A DNA stretch of 64,000 bases from Pantoea sp. BAV 3049 (GCF_009765445.1 NZ_WHOY01000031.1:648273-712272); one strand, 5' to 3'. Numbered from the stretch's first letter, positions 52,642 through 61,751 are shown. A program made the numbers and translations. Notes: generated by a model from the sequence alone, not told the origin.

Positions 52642-53388
52642 TTAAGCTTTATGCACTTTCAGACCGGCCAGCGTCTGGCCTACCGGCATCATCTCCAGCG
52701 TATTGATGTTGACGTGCTTCGGCAACGTCGCCACCCAGTAAACCGCTTCCGTGACGTCTTCCGCGGTCAGGGGTTCGGCACCTTCATACACGCTGTCGGC
52801 TTTGGCATCGTCACCTTTAAAACGCACGTTTGAGAATTCCGTGCCGCCAACCAGGCCTGGCTCGATATCCGTGACGCGCAGGGCGGTGCCGTGCAGGTCG
52901 GTTCTCAGGTTAAGGCTGAACTGTCGTACAAAGGCTTTGGTTGCTCCATAAACGTTGCCACCTGCATAGGGCCAGCTTCCGGCAATAGAGCCCAGATTAA
53001 TGATATGCCCGATGTTGCGTTCCACCATGGCTGGCAGCACGGCGCGGGTCATATAGACCAGGCCTTTGTTGTTGGTATCAATCATTGCTTCCCAGTCATC
53101 CAGGCTGGCTTTGTGCGCGGGTTCAATTCCCAGCGCAAGCCCGGCATTGTTCACCAGTACGTCAATATTGCGCCAGTCGGCAGGCAGGCTGGCCAGCGCC
53201 TCTTCAATCCCGGCACGGTTGCGGACATCCAGCTGCAGGGTAAAGAGGCTGTCACCGAGTTCATCTTTCAGCGCCTGCAGGCGTTCCTGACGACGACCGG
53301 TCGCAATCACTTTATGGCCCTGAGCGATAAAGCGGCGGGTAATGCTCTCTCCAAAGCCCGCGGTGGCACCAGTAACAAATACGATCAT
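52642..53388 (-). CDS. ydfG: NADP-dependent 3-hydroxy acid dehydrogenase YdfG
   Basis: Short-chain dehydrogenase, 248 residues (E. coli 248). Cofactor motif TGATAGFGE near the N-terminus, NNAGLALG, catalytic Ser in NLGSIAGSWPYA and YGATK. In E. coli it oxidises L-allo-threonine, serine and 3-hydroxy acids and reduces malonic semialdehyde. Met 53388 matches the family. E. coli has ydfG beside dcp; here guaD lies between. Confidence 0.95.
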   Translation of the reverse strand: MIVFVTGATAGFGESITRRFIAQGHKVIATGRRQERLQALKDELGDSLFTLQLDVRNRAGIEEALASLPADWRNIDVLVNNAGLALGIEPAHKASLDDWEAMIDTNNKGLVYMTRAVLPAMVERNIGHIINLGSIAGSWPYAGGNVYGATKAFVRQFSLNLRTDLHGTALRVTDIEPGLVGGTEFSNVRFKGDDAKADSVYEGAEPLTAEDVTEAVYWVATLPKHVNINTLEMMPVGQTLAGLKVHKA

Positions 53389-53582
53389 CTCACTGTTCCT
53401 CAACACATTTTGGGTTTACATCACCATACCACTTCCCCCGGGGAGTGATAAGAACGGAAATGTGATGATTGATGAGAAATGTTGCACGCTGATGGTGCGC
53501 AGCGGCAACAACCCGCTTTCTGCTGGTGCGTAAAAGTATTAATAAAGCATCCGTAAGTCGCAGTGAAACAGGATGTTTCGCA

Positions 53583-53598
53583 AAGCAACCGTTTGCAT
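53583..53598. promoter_or_regulatory. PurR-box-like element 1
   Basis: AAGCAACCGTTTGCAT fits ACGCAAACGTTTGCGT at 13 of 16. Confidence 0.5.
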
Positions 53599-53602
53599 AT
53601 CA

Positions 53603-53618
53603 AAGCAAGCGATTGCGC
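53603..53618. promoter_or_regulatory. PurR-box-like element 2
   Basis: AAGCAAGCGATTGCGC fits the PurR box at 11 to 12 of 16, exactly 20 bases after element 1, so on the same helix face. Confidence 0.45.
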
Positions 53619-53794
53619 ATACGATTACGTGCAGAGTGGTCTGGTGTAGTGGTCTGTTTTTTATAATACATTGATATTTAATGGTAATTTATCATCTTCA
53701 TCAACTGGCATAGTCTTTGCTTATCACATTAATAAATACGTCATTACCTGCAACAACACGCGGAGAGCGGTACACGCTCTCACAAGGAATCACT

Positions 53795-55126
53795 ATGTCA
53801 GTATCAGTAACCCAGGCTGTTCGTGGCAGCTTTTTTGATCTTACCGTGACGGTAACCGATCCTCAGCAGTTGCCTGAGCATGCCCGCTATATTGAAGACG
53901 GTTTGCTCCTGCTTAACGGCGGTGAAATTGTCTCGCTACAGAGCTGGGAAGAGGGCCGCCAGCGGCTGGCAGATGAAAGCAGGGTGATCGACTATCGTGG
54001 CAAACTCATCGTGCCGGGTTTTGTTGACACGCATATTCATTATCCGCAGACGGAAATGATCGGTGCTTTTGGCGAGCAGCTGCTGGAATGGCTCCAGCAG
54101 TACACTTTCCCAGTAGAAAGCCAGTATCACTGTCCGGAACATTCGGCAAAAATGTCCGCTTTCTTTCTGCATCAATTGCTGAGCAATGGCACGACCACCG
54201 CGCTGGTTTTTGGCACCGTTCACCCTCAGTCGGTGGATGCGCTGTTCAGCGCGGCAGAGGCACTCAACATGCGTCTGATCGCCGGTAAAGTGATGATGGA
54301 TCGTAACGCGCCGGATTATCTGACCGAGACGCCGGAAGAGAGCTATCAGCAAACCCGTAAGCTGATTGAGCGCTGGCACAATCATGGCCGCCTGAGCTAT
54401 GCACTGACCCCGCGTTTTGCTCCGACATCCTCACCGGCTCTGCTGGAAAAAGTGCGCCAGTTGAAGGCGGAATATCCCGATACCTGGCTGCATACCCATC
54501 TGAGTGAGAACCCTCAGGAAATAGAATGGGTTAAAGCGCTTTTTCCTGCGCATGATGGGTACCTTGACGTTTATCACCAGTACCAGCTTACCGGCCGTCG
54601 CAGTGTCTTCGCACACTGCCTGCATCTGGAAGAGAAAGAGTGGGATTGCCTGCATCACACCGACTCGGCGGCGGCCTTCTGTCCGACCTCGAACCTGTTT
54701 CTGGGCAGCGGTCTGTTCAATCTGAAAACCTGCTGGGAGAAGGGCGTGAAGCTGGGGATTGGTACCGATGTCGGTGCGGGAACCACCTTCAGCATGCTGA
54801 AAACACTGGGTGAGGCCTACAAGGTGGGGCAACTTCAGCATTATAAACTGGCAGCCTGCGAAGCGTTTTATCATGCCACGCTTGGCGGTGCTCAGGCGCT
54901 GGATCTGCAGGATCGCATCGGCAATTTTATGCCGGGTAAAGAGGCTGATTTTGTAGTGCTGGACCCGGCCGTTTCCGCTTTGCAGCAGATGCGTCACGGT
55001 AACAGCCGCGACATCTGGGAAAAACTGTTTGTGCTGATGACGCTGGGCGACGACCGTAATATCGCCTGCACCTGGGTTAACGGCCAGTGCGTCTGGCAGC
55101 AGAAGGCTGAGGTGAAAGCGGCCTGA
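53795..55126 (+). CDS. guaD: Guanine deaminase
   Basis: Zinc amidohydrolase that converts guanine to xanthine and ammonia. 443 residues (E. coli 439). Metal sites: VPGFVDTHIHYPQTEM (HxH), HTHLSENPQEIEWVKAL, FAHCLHLEEKEWD and GTDVGAGTTFSM with the catalytic Asp. ATG 53795 follows AAGGA by six bases; upstream in-frame codons from 53717 are not family-like. Inserted between ydfG and dcp relative to E. coli. PurR-like boxes upstream suggest purine control. Confidence 0.96.
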   Translation: MSVSVTQAVRGSFFDLTVTVTDPQQLPEHARYIEDGLLLLNGGEIVSLQSWEEGRQRLADESRVIDYRGKLIVPGFVDTHIHYPQTEMIGAFGEQLLEWLQQYTFPVESQYHCPEHSAKMSAFFLHQLLSNGTTTALVFGTVHPQSVDALFSAAEALNMRLIAGKVMMDRNAPDYLTETPEESYQQTRKLIERWHNHGRLSYALTPRFAPTSSPALLEKVRQLKAEYPDTWLHTHLSENPQEIEWVKALFPAHDGYLDVYHQYQLTGRRSVFAHCLHLEEKEWDCLHHTDSAAAFCPTSNLFLGSGLFNLKTCWEKGVKLGIGTDVGAGTTFSMLKTLGEAYKVGQLQHYKLAACEAFYHATLGGAQALDLQDRIGNFMPGKEADFVVLDPAVSALQQMRHGNSRDIWEKLFVLMTLGDDRNIACTWVNGQCVWQQKAEVKAA

Positions 55127-55186
55127 GGCCAGCTTGCGCAGTTTCTTATCCTGTGCTGAAGTGTTTATCAGACAAGGAGATAAATC

Positions 55187-57232
55187 ATGCCAGTCAATCC
55201 GTTCAGTCAGCAAAGCACATTGCCTTTCCAGGCGCCGCCGTTCAATAAAATCAGCGAGAGCGATTACCGTCCCGCGCTGGAAGAAGGTATGCAGCAAAAG
55301 CGTGCAGAAGTGCAACGCATTGCCGATAACCCTGATGCGCCGACTTTCGAAAATACTTATCAGGCTCTGGAGTTGTGCGGCCAGATGCTGAAACGCGTCG
55401 TGGCGGTATTTGGTGCCATGACCGCCGCCAACACCAGCGATACTCTGCAGGCACTGGATGAAGAGATGTCGCCAAAGCTGACCGCACTGGAAGATGACAT
55501 CAAACTGGATGCAAAGCTGTTTGCGCGACTGAACGCTGTCTGGCAACAGCGCGAGAACTTGAAGCTGGATGCGGAATCTCGGCGGCTGGTCGAGGTGACC
55601 TGGCAGACTTTCCAGCTGGCCGGAGCGAGTCTGGATGAGGATCAGAAAGCCCGGCTGAAAGTCCTTAACCAACAGGCTGCCAGCCTGAGTACCCAGTTCA
55701 CCAACCGGCTGCTGGCCGCGACGAAATCCGGCGGGTTAAGCGTGGAAAATCCTGTACAGCTTGCCGGATTGAGTGAAGCTGAACTGAGCGCTGCCGCACA
55801 GGCCGCCAGTGAAAAGGGACTGCAGGGTAAATGGCTGCTGGCGTTACAAAACACGACCCAACAACCCGCGCTGCAGGATCTTAGCGATCGACAAACACGT
55901 GAGGCCCTGTTCAGTCTTGGCTGGAACCGGGCAGAGAAAAACGATGACAGCGACACCCGCAGCCTGATTGCCCGGCTGGCAAGCGTGCGTGCCCGCCAAG
56001 CGCAGCTACTGGGTTTCGAAAATTATGCGCAGTGGAATCTGCAAAACCAGATGGCGAAAACGCCGCAGGCCGCGCTGGATTTTATGCGGGAAATCGTTCC
56101 TGCAGCCACTTCCCGTGCCAGGCGGGAAGCTGCTGATATCCAACAGGTCATCGACCAGCAAAAGGGCGGTTTCAGTCTCGCGCCCTGGGACTGGCAGTTC
56201 TATGCCGAACAGGTACGCAAGGCGAAATACGATCTCGATGACAGCCAGATTAAACCTTATTTCGAAATCACCAGCGTGCTGGAAAACGGGGTGTTCTACG
56301 CCGCCACCCAGCTCTTTGGCATCACCTTTAAGCCCCGATCCGAAATCCCTGTCTATCATCCGGATGTGAAGGTTTATGAGATTGTTGACAGCAACGGCGA
56401 GCCGATGGCGCTGTTCTATACCGACTTCTTTAAGCGGGACAACAAAAGCGGCGGCGCGTGGATGGGTAACTTTGTTGAACAATCGACCCTGCTGAAATCG
56501 GTGCCGGTCATTTACAACGTCTGCAACTATAGCAAACCGGTTGCCGGCCAGCCCGCGCTGATCTCCTGGGATGATGTCATCACTATGTTCCACGAATTTG
56601 GCCACACGCTGCACGGTCTGTTTGCGGAGCAGCGCTATCCGGGCCTGTCGGGCACGGCCACGCCGAGAGACTTTGTCGAGTTTCCTTCACAGTGCAATGA
56701 GCATTGGGCGAGCGATGAGCAGGTGTTTAAAAACTTCGCCCGCCATTATCAGACTGGTGAGGCAATGCCTGCCGCTCTGCATGAGAAAATCATCAAAGCC
56801 AGTAAATTCAACAAGGGCTATGACATGACTGAGCTGCTGGCCGCAGCACTACTGGATATGCACTGGCACAGCCTGTCAGCGGGCGAGCCAGAGCAGGATG
56901 TCGACAGCTTCGAGAAGAGCGCCCTGCAGGCCGATCGGGTGGATCTGGCAGCCGTACCGCCGCGTTATCGTTCCAGCTATTTCAATCATATCTGGGGAGG
57001 TGGCTACGCTGCGGGTTATTACGCCTACCTGTGGACGCAGATGCTGGCCGATGACGGCTTCGAATGGTTCCGGGAGCGGGGCGGCCTGACGCGAGAAAAC
57101 GGCCAGATCTATCGTGAGAAAATCCTGTCACGCGGCAACAGCGAGGACCTGAAAAAACTCTATTCAGACTGGCGTGGTCACGATCCGGAGATCGAACCTA
57201 TGCTGATAAACCGGGGCCTGAAAGAGGCATAA
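55187..57232 (+). CDS. dcp: Dipeptidyl carboxypeptidase Dcp
   Basis: M3-family zinc metallopeptidase releasing C-terminal dipeptides; 681 residues, as in E. coli. Zinc motif HEFGH at residues 469-473, with the third ligand in PSQCNEHWAS downstream. Conserved FNHIWGGGYAAGYYAYLW near the C-terminus. No signal peptide, so cytoplasmic. Strong AAGGAG before ATG. Confidence 0.96.
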   Translation: MPVNPFSQQSTLPFQAPPFNKISESDYRPALEEGMQQKRAEVQRIADNPDAPTFENTYQALELCGQMLKRVVAVFGAMTAANTSDTLQALDEEMSPKLTALEDDIKLDAKLFARLNAVWQQRENLKLDAESRRLVEVTWQTFQLAGASLDEDQKARLKVLNQQAASLSTQFTNRLLAATKSGGLSVENPVQLAGLSEAELSAAAQAASEKGLQGKWLLALQNTTQQPALQDLSDRQTREALFSLGWNRAEKNDDSDTRSLIARLASVRARQAQLLGFENYAQWNLQNQMAKTPQAALDFMREIVPAATSRARREAADIQQVIDQQKGGFSLAPWDWQFYAEQVRKAKYDLDDSQIKPYFEITSVLENGVFYAATQLFGITFKPRSEIPVYHPDVKVYEIVDSNGEPMALFYTDFFKRDNKSGGAWMGNFVEQSTLLKSVPVIYNVCNYSKPVAGQPALISWDDVITMFHEFGHTLHGLFAEQRYPGLSGTATPRDFVEFPSQCNEHWASDEQVFKNFARHYQTGEAMPAALHEKIIKASKFNKGYDMTELLAAALLDMHWHSLSAGEPEQDVDSFEKSALQADRVDLAAVPPRYRSSYFNHIWGGGYAAGYYAYLWTQMLADDGFEWFRERGGLTRENGQIYREKILSRGNSEDLKKLYSDWRGHDPEIEPMLINRGLKEA

Positions 57233-57246
57233 TTTTTCAGGTGCAG

Positions 57247-57284
57247 GCCATTCCATTGCTGCTGCGATCCCTGTATGGAATGGC
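57247..57284. terminator. Hairpin between dcp and bdcR
   Basis: GCCATTCCAT pairs with ATGGAATGGC around an 18-base loop; convergent genes; no long T-run. Confidence 0.5.
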
Positions 57285-57878
57285 TCACTTACCAGAAATC
57301 TCATGCACCACAACCAGGCCTGCCAGCCGCGCGGTTGCCAACAGGCGACCCTGGCTGCAACCGTAACGCGCTTTGGCCGAGAGGCCAGACAGCGTGGTGC
57401 TGATGAAGTCGGTCAGCCGCTCCGCACATTCGGGGTGACGTGCGGCAATGTAGTCGCGGAGCCTGCCTTCAGCAGCAGAATGAAACGCGCTGGCCGCCTT
57501 TCTTGCCTCAGGGTCAATACTCCGGATCCCCTCCAGCACCAGACAGCCCGCTACGCCGGGATCGGATGCATAGCGTCGGGCTGCGTCCTCCAGCACGGAG
57601 ACAAGGCATTCAGCCACTGGCCGGTCACTCAGAAGGAGATCTTCGAGGGGAATCGCATCGGTACAGGCATAACGATCAAGAACCCGTGAATAGAGCCCGC
57701 CCTTACTGCCAAAAGCAGCATAGAAACTGGGAGGATTAATGCTGAGCGCTTCAGTAACATGCGCGACGTTAACAGCATCGTAGCCGTGCGCATGAAATAA
57801 ACGTTGAGCTGTTGCTACAGCCTGTTCCGGATCGAAACGACGGGGACGGCCAGGAGAACGTAAGCTTTTTGTAGTCAT
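57285..57878 (-). CDS. bdcR: TetR-family repressor BdcR
   Basis: 197 residues from Met 57878, exactly the E. coli BdcR length; an open frame extends to 57914. N-terminal SPGRPRRFDPEQAVATAQRL and the HTH VNVAHVTEALSINPPSFYAA; AGCLVLEGIRSIDPEARK and TLSGLSAKARYG are conserved. In E. coli it represses bdcA and itself. Divergent from bdcA across 75 bases with repeated TACAAAA elements that may be its operators. Confidence 0.88.
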   Translation of the reverse strand: MTTKSLRSPGRPRRFDPEQAVATAQRLFHAHGYDAVNVAHVTEALSINPPSFYAAFGSKGGLYSRVLDRYACTDAIPLEDLLLSDRPVAECLVSVLEDAARRYASDPGVAGCLVLEGIRSIDPEARKAASAFHSAAEGRLRDYIAARHPECAERLTDFISTTLSGLSAKARYGCSQGRLLATARLAGLVVVHEISGK

Positions 57879-57953
57879 TATTACAAAACCAATTGACAGC
57901 GTCTTCTGAGACATTTTATATAGGTTACTACAAAATTACTCAGGAGTGTTTCT

Positions 57954-58667
57954 ATGTCTGTATTTAAAGGTAAGTCTGTGTTGGTGCTTGGCGGCAGCCG
58001 GGGGATTGGTGCAGCCATCGTTCAGCGCTTTGCGTCAGAAGGTGCGGCAGTGACGTTCACTTATTCCGGCTCGCCAGAGGCTGCCGGAAAAGTGGCAGAT
58101 GACACGGGCAGCGTGGCGGTCCAGACCGACAGTTCAGACCGGGAGTCGGTTATAGCGCGGGTCAGGGATAGCGGCCCACTGGACGTGTTAGTGGTTAATG
58201 CCGGGATCGTCTTGTTCGGCGATGCGCTGGAACAGGATGTTGACGAAGTCGACCGTCTTTTTCGCATCAATATCCACGCGCCCTATTATGCGTCCGTAGA
58301 GGCGGCCCGGCAGATGTCTGAGGGCGGACGGATCATCATCATCGGTTCCGTTAATGGTGACCGGATGCCGGTTCCCGGCATGGCCTCTTACGCCATGAGT
58401 AAATCAGCCCTGCAGGGAATGGCGAGAGGACTGGCACGTGATTTCGGTCCTCGTGGCATCACTATCAATGTGGTACAACCCGGGCCGATCGATACAGATG
58501 CGAATCCGGCTGAAGGGCCAATGAAAGAGTTGATGCACAGCTTTATGGCACTGAAACGTCATGGGCGCCCTGAAGAAGTGGCCGGGATGGTTGCCTGGCT
58601 GGCGGGTCCGGAAGCCGGTTTCGTGACGGGAGCGATGCATACCATTGATGGTGCGTTTGGTTGCTGA
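57954..58667 (+). CDS. bdcA: SDR-family biofilm dispersal protein BdcA
   Basis: 237 residues, the E. coli length. Rossmann motif GGSRGIGAAIV, VVNAGI, active-site Ser in IIGSVNGDRMPVPGMA and Tyr/Lys in SYAMSKSAL. E. coli BdcA binds cyclic di-GMP and promotes biofilm dispersal. In E. coli the bdcA-bdcR pair lies elsewhere on the chromosome, so its place between dcp and hpxO is a rearrangement or transfer. Good AGGAG site. Confidence 0.92.
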   Translation: MSVFKGKSVLVLGGSRGIGAAIVQRFASEGAAVTFTYSGSPEAAGKVADDTGSVAVQTDSSDRESVIARVRDSGPLDVLVVNAGIVLFGDALEQDVDEVDRLFRINIHAPYYASVEAARQMSEGGRIIIIGSVNGDRMPVPGMASYAMSKSALQGMARGLARDFGPRGITINVVQPGPIDTDANPAEGPMKELMHSFMALKRHGRPEEVAGMVAWLAGPEAGFVTGAMHTIDGAFGC

Positions 58668-58696
58668 GAATAACAGGGGACTGACGTCCCCGTTTT

Positions 58697-59854
58697 TCAG
58701 GCCAGCGGGCCGCCCTGGATGGTGTCGCACATACCATTGATAATGCGTTCGCCGGTTTCGCTTTTCAGATCTTCATACCACTGCTGGGTCACCGCCATCT
58801 CTTTGCCGTGCGTCACATCACAGCGTTTTCTCGCCTTCAGCACCAGATCTTTCACCCGGTCGGCGCGCTTATGCTGATAACGCAGCAGGGCATCTTCAAT
58901 CCCCAGCGAATTGGTCTGCAGTACGTTAGCCAACACCACGGCATCTTCCATTGCGGCACAGCCGCCCTGGCCGATATCCGGCGTGGTGCTGTGAGCGGCA
59001 TCACCCAGCAGGGCAACACGACCTTTAACCAGCTGCGCGAAAGGATCGATATCATGGATTTCCACACGGTTGGTGGTTTCCGGGTTGATCTGGTCAATCA
59101 GCTTCTGCACCGGCTCTGCCCAGTCGCTGAAGTAGCGTTTCAGATCGTTGCGCAGGCTGCTGCGGTCTTCTGCCAGACCTGCGGGTAGCGGTACATCAAA
59201 GAAGAAATAGAAGCGATCGTTCGCCACCGGCATCAGTGAAACACGTTTACCTTCGCCAACAAAGGTGGTCCATTGCTGCGCAGGGGCGATGCTTTCGTCG
59301 ATCGCCACCAGACCATTCCAGTTCACATAGCCTGCATAACGACGTTCAACCGTTCTGCCCAGCACGTATTTTCGCACCACGGAATGAGTGCCGTCGCAGG
59401 CAATCAGCAGATCGCCATGGGTTTCGCTGCCGTCCTCAAACCAGGCGGTGACGCCATTTTCATCCTGCTCCACGCGGGTGACCCGCTTACTGAACTGCAC
59501 CTTGTCGCGGCCATAAGTGTCCAGCAGCATCGCCTGTAACTCGGCCCGCGCAACAGGATAGGGTCGTTCGCCGGAGTCCGCTACCAGCGGGTCAAGGCTG
59601 AAGCGGGTGAGGGTGTTGCCATGCAGAAAATCGTTATAGGCCATCGAGCGCATCGGGCCGCCGAGCGCGCGCAACTGCTCTTTCATCCCAAGAAAGTTCA
59701 GGCACTTGACGCCGTTAGGCCAGATGGAGATCGCCGCACCCACGGGTTTGATCTCTTTGACGGCTTCACAGACCGTAGTGTTGATACCAAAACGTTTCAG
59801 GGCAATCGCGGTGCACATGCCGCCGATCCCCGCTCCAATCACTATTGCTTTCAT
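58697..59854 (-). CDS. hpxO: FAD-dependent urate hydroxylase HpxO
   Basis: 385 residues; flavin monooxygenase that converts urate to 5-hydroxyisourate with NADH and O2, as in Klebsiella. FAD motif GAGIGGMCTAIAL at residue 7; second FAD motif ALLGDAAHSTTPDIGQGG. The HpxO-specific stretches EAVKEIKPVGAAISIWPNGV and VGEGKRVSLMPV are present. AAGGAG before ATG. The later enzymes hpxT and hpxQ and xanthine dehydrogenase are not here; guaD is 4 kb away. Confidence 0.92.
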   Translation of the reverse strand: MKAIVIGAGIGGMCTAIALKRFGINTTVCEAVKEIKPVGAAISIWPNGVKCLNFLGMKEQLRALGGPMRSMAYNDFLHGNTLTRFSLDPLVADSGERPYPVARAELQAMLLDTYGRDKVQFSKRVTRVEQDENGVTAWFEDGSETHGDLLIACDGTHSVVRKYVLGRTVERRYAGYVNWNGLVAIDESIAPAQQWTTFVGEGKRVSLMPVANDRFYFFFDVPLPAGLAEDRSSLRNDLKRYFSDWAEPVQKLIDQINPETTNRVEIHDIDPFAQLVKGRVALLGDAAHSTTPDIGQGGCAAMEDAVVLANVLQTNSLGIEDALLRYQHKRADRVKDLVLKARKRCDVTHGKEMAVTQQWYEDLKSETGERIINGMCDTIQGGPLA

Positions 59855-59949
59855 CTGTCTCTCCTTCAGGATTCATCAACAGTGAAGCAATTTCCATACC
59901 AGTTTCATATGAATCGGAAATGCCGCCAGTACCGGGTTTTCACAATAAA

Positions 59950-59965
59950 TGAAACTATAGTTTCA
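59950..59965. promoter_or_regulatory. Perfect palindrome between hpxO and the racemase-like gene
   Basis: TGAAACTATAGTTTCA (18 bases with flanking A and T). The half-site GTTTCAT recurs at about 59905. Strong operator shape; regulator unknown. Confidence 0.65.
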
Positions 59966-60103
59966 TGAAGTTTTGCATCGGGGCGGGGCGTTGCACTGAT
60001 TTGGTGATTGTCCGGTGAAACATTTGCCTTATTTCACAGGACTGGTTGGCAAAGGCCGGCGAATTTGCCACAGTGTCAGGATTACTCTGCCGGAGAGACC
60101 CGT

Positions 60104-60739
60104 ATGGCGATCATAGCCTGTTTGCACGCTGCAAGAAGCAACATTGACGTGTTTGAAGAGGCACTACAGACGCTGGATTATGAAGATATCCAGCTGTTGC
60201 ACCGCGTGGAGAGTGAACTGCTTGCCAGTGCCATTGAGGCCAATGAGGTCACACCTGCCATCGCCGATACCACCCGGCAGATCATAGAAGAGATGTGCCA
60301 GCACGCTGATGCGGTGATTGTGACCTGTACCACGCTCGGCGCGGTGGCATGGGATGCAAAACAGTTCAGTAAGCCGGTGTTGAGAGTGGATGCCTCGCTG
60401 GCGAAGGTGGCTTCCCGCTATCATGGCTCGATTTTGGTGCTCTGCACGGCAGAGTCCACGATGGGAATGACCACACATCTTTTTACCGCCTTTATCCCTG
60501 GCGACCGTCTCTCCGTCGAGCTGATCCCCCGCGCCTGGGCCTTTTTTAACGCTGGTGATATTGAAGGTTATCACCAGCAAATTGCCAGCTATATTCAGCA
60601 GCGCCCGGAATGTTCGCTGGGCTGCATCGTGCTGGCACAGACCTCGATGGCGGGTGCTGAAAAATATATCACCAGCACGCTGGCGGTACTGACCGGACCG
60701 TCGGTCAGCCTGCAGGCCGCCATTGAGACGATTTACTGA
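60104..60739 (+). CDS. Asp/Glu/hydantoin racemase-superfamily protein
   Basis: 211 residues from ATG 60104 (GGAGAG before it). The N-terminal half has VTCTTLGAVAWDAK with the first catalytic cysteine. Where racemases carry a second catalytic cysteine (GCT-type motif), this protein has VLAQTSMAGAE, so that cysteine is missing. It may therefore not racemise by the usual two-base mechanism. Lies divergent from hpxO, which suggests a role near urate or allantoin metabolism, but it lacks the N-terminal INPNTS-type motif of allantoin racemases. Confidence 0.7.
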   Translation: MAIIACLHAARSNIDVFEEALQTLDYEDIQLLHRVESELLASAIEANEVTPAIADTTRQIIEEMCQHADAVIVTCTTLGAVAWDAKQFSKPVLRVDASLAKVASRYHGSILVLCTAESTMGMTTHLFTAFIPGDRLSVELIPRAWAFFNAGDIEGYHQQIASYIQQRPECSLGCIVLAQTSMAGAEKYITSTLAVLTGPSVSLQAAIETIY

Positions 60740-60835
60740 GCAAATGTATTTAGAGTGTTAAAAACAGTAGAGCGGAGTGAAAAACCGTTTTAAGGTGTAG
60801 GGACAATAAGTTACCAATACCTTTGCGGGAAAACC

Positions 60836-61282
60836 ATGTTCGATCTGACGCTGTTTATTTTGCTTTTCCTGGCTGGCCTCAGCTATTTCAGCCACAACCT
60901 GACCGTAGCCATTGCCCTGCTGGTGCTGATTGTGGTGCGAATGACCCCGCTCAACGCCACTTTCCCCTGGATTGAGAAGCAGGGTGTGACGGTGGGGATC
61001 ATCATCCTGACCATCGGAGTGATGGCTCCCATTGCCAGCGGTGGCATTCCCGCCAGCACACTGATGCACTCCTTTATGAACTGGAAATCCCTGCTGGCAA
61101 TTGCGGTTGGCATCTTTGTCTCCTGGGTTGGCGGGCGCGGTGTGACCCTGATGAGTACGCAACCCACGGTAGTGGGCGGCTTGCTGATCGGCACGATTAT
61201 TGGCGTATCGCTGTTTCGTGGCGTACCGGTCGGACCGTTGATTGCGGCCGGTCTGGTCTCCCTGTTTATCGGTAAAATGTAG
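60836..61282 (+). CDS. yeaL: UPF0756 membrane protein YeaL
   Basis: 148 residues (E. coli 148) with four to five membrane helices; [20 protein letters not shown] and [20 protein letters not shown] are typical. Function unknown. In E. coli yeaL is elsewhere, so its neighbours here are not informative. ATG 60836 has no strong ribosome site visible. Confidence 0.9.
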   Translation: MFDLTLFILLFLAGLSYFSHNLTVAIALLVLIVVRMTPLNATFPWIEKQGVTVGIIILTIGVMAPIASGGIPASTLMHSFMNWKSLLAIAVGIFVSWVGGRGVTLMSTQPTVVGGLLIGTIIGVSLFRGVPVGPLIAAGLVSLFIGKM

Positions 61283-61343
61283 CCGTCCTGCACCGGTGAA
61301 CTCTGTTATGATTACGCTCTTTTTTTGATGCGGGAGAAAGCCG

Positions 61344-61751
61344 GTGAGTAGTAAACAGGACAAGCGTAATAAGCGCGCAAAAGTTAAGGCCAGACAAGCA
61401 AATAACGCGCGTGCAAGGGGCAAACAGCTGGATGCTGTAGGTCGCCAGAGCTATGTCGCCACGCCGGATATGCTGGCGCTTTTTGCCACGTTGCCCCCGC
61501 TGGATGAAAACGGTGAAATGCCGTTTGTGGCGGAGATCTACCGCTGGTCCGATGAAGAGTACGGCTTTGACGGTGGCAGTGCGGAAAACGATATGTTGCA
61601 GGTTGCCGCGCTTTGCGTGCTGTATATCCACTGGCGGACCAGCGGAGGGGCGACCTCGCTGGTGCAGAATGAAATGATTGAGGCCGCTATCCGTCTGACT
61701 GAAGAGAACGAGGCGTTTAAAACCCAGTATCAGGCAGTTCGGGGCGAATAG
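61344..61751 (+). CDS. Unrecognised 135-residue cytoplasmic protein
   Basis: GTG 61344, preceded by GGGAG, starts a protein with a very basic N-terminus (SSKQDKRNKRAKVKARQANN, residues 2-21), probably nucleic-acid or ribosome binding. An acidic core follows (YVATPDMLALFATLPPLDEN and EIYRWSDEEYGFDGGSAEND). No cysteine cluster or membrane segment. It has the look of a real gene, with even codon use and good start, but I do not recognise the family. It lies downstream of yeaL by 61 bases. Confidence 0.7.
   Translation: MSSKQDKRNKRAKVKARQANNARARGKQLDAVGRQSYVATPDMLALFATLPPLDENGEMPFVAEIYRWSDEEYGFDGGSAENDMLQVAALCVLYIHWRTSGGATSLVQNEMIEAAIRLTEENEAFKTQYQAVRGE

Larger units (their letters stand above)
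53389..53794. promoter_or_regulatory. Control region upstream of guaD
   Basis: 406 bases without a gene, between divergent ydfG and guaD. Contains PurR-box-like palindromes at 53583-53598 and 53603-53618, and a third overlapping match at 53615-53630. Confidence 0.5.

Noticed and set aside
54431-55672. 413-residue frame on the minus strand across guaD and dcp
   Set aside because: Antisense to two clear enzyme genes, with low-complexity composition and no ribosome site; a shadow of their codon bias.
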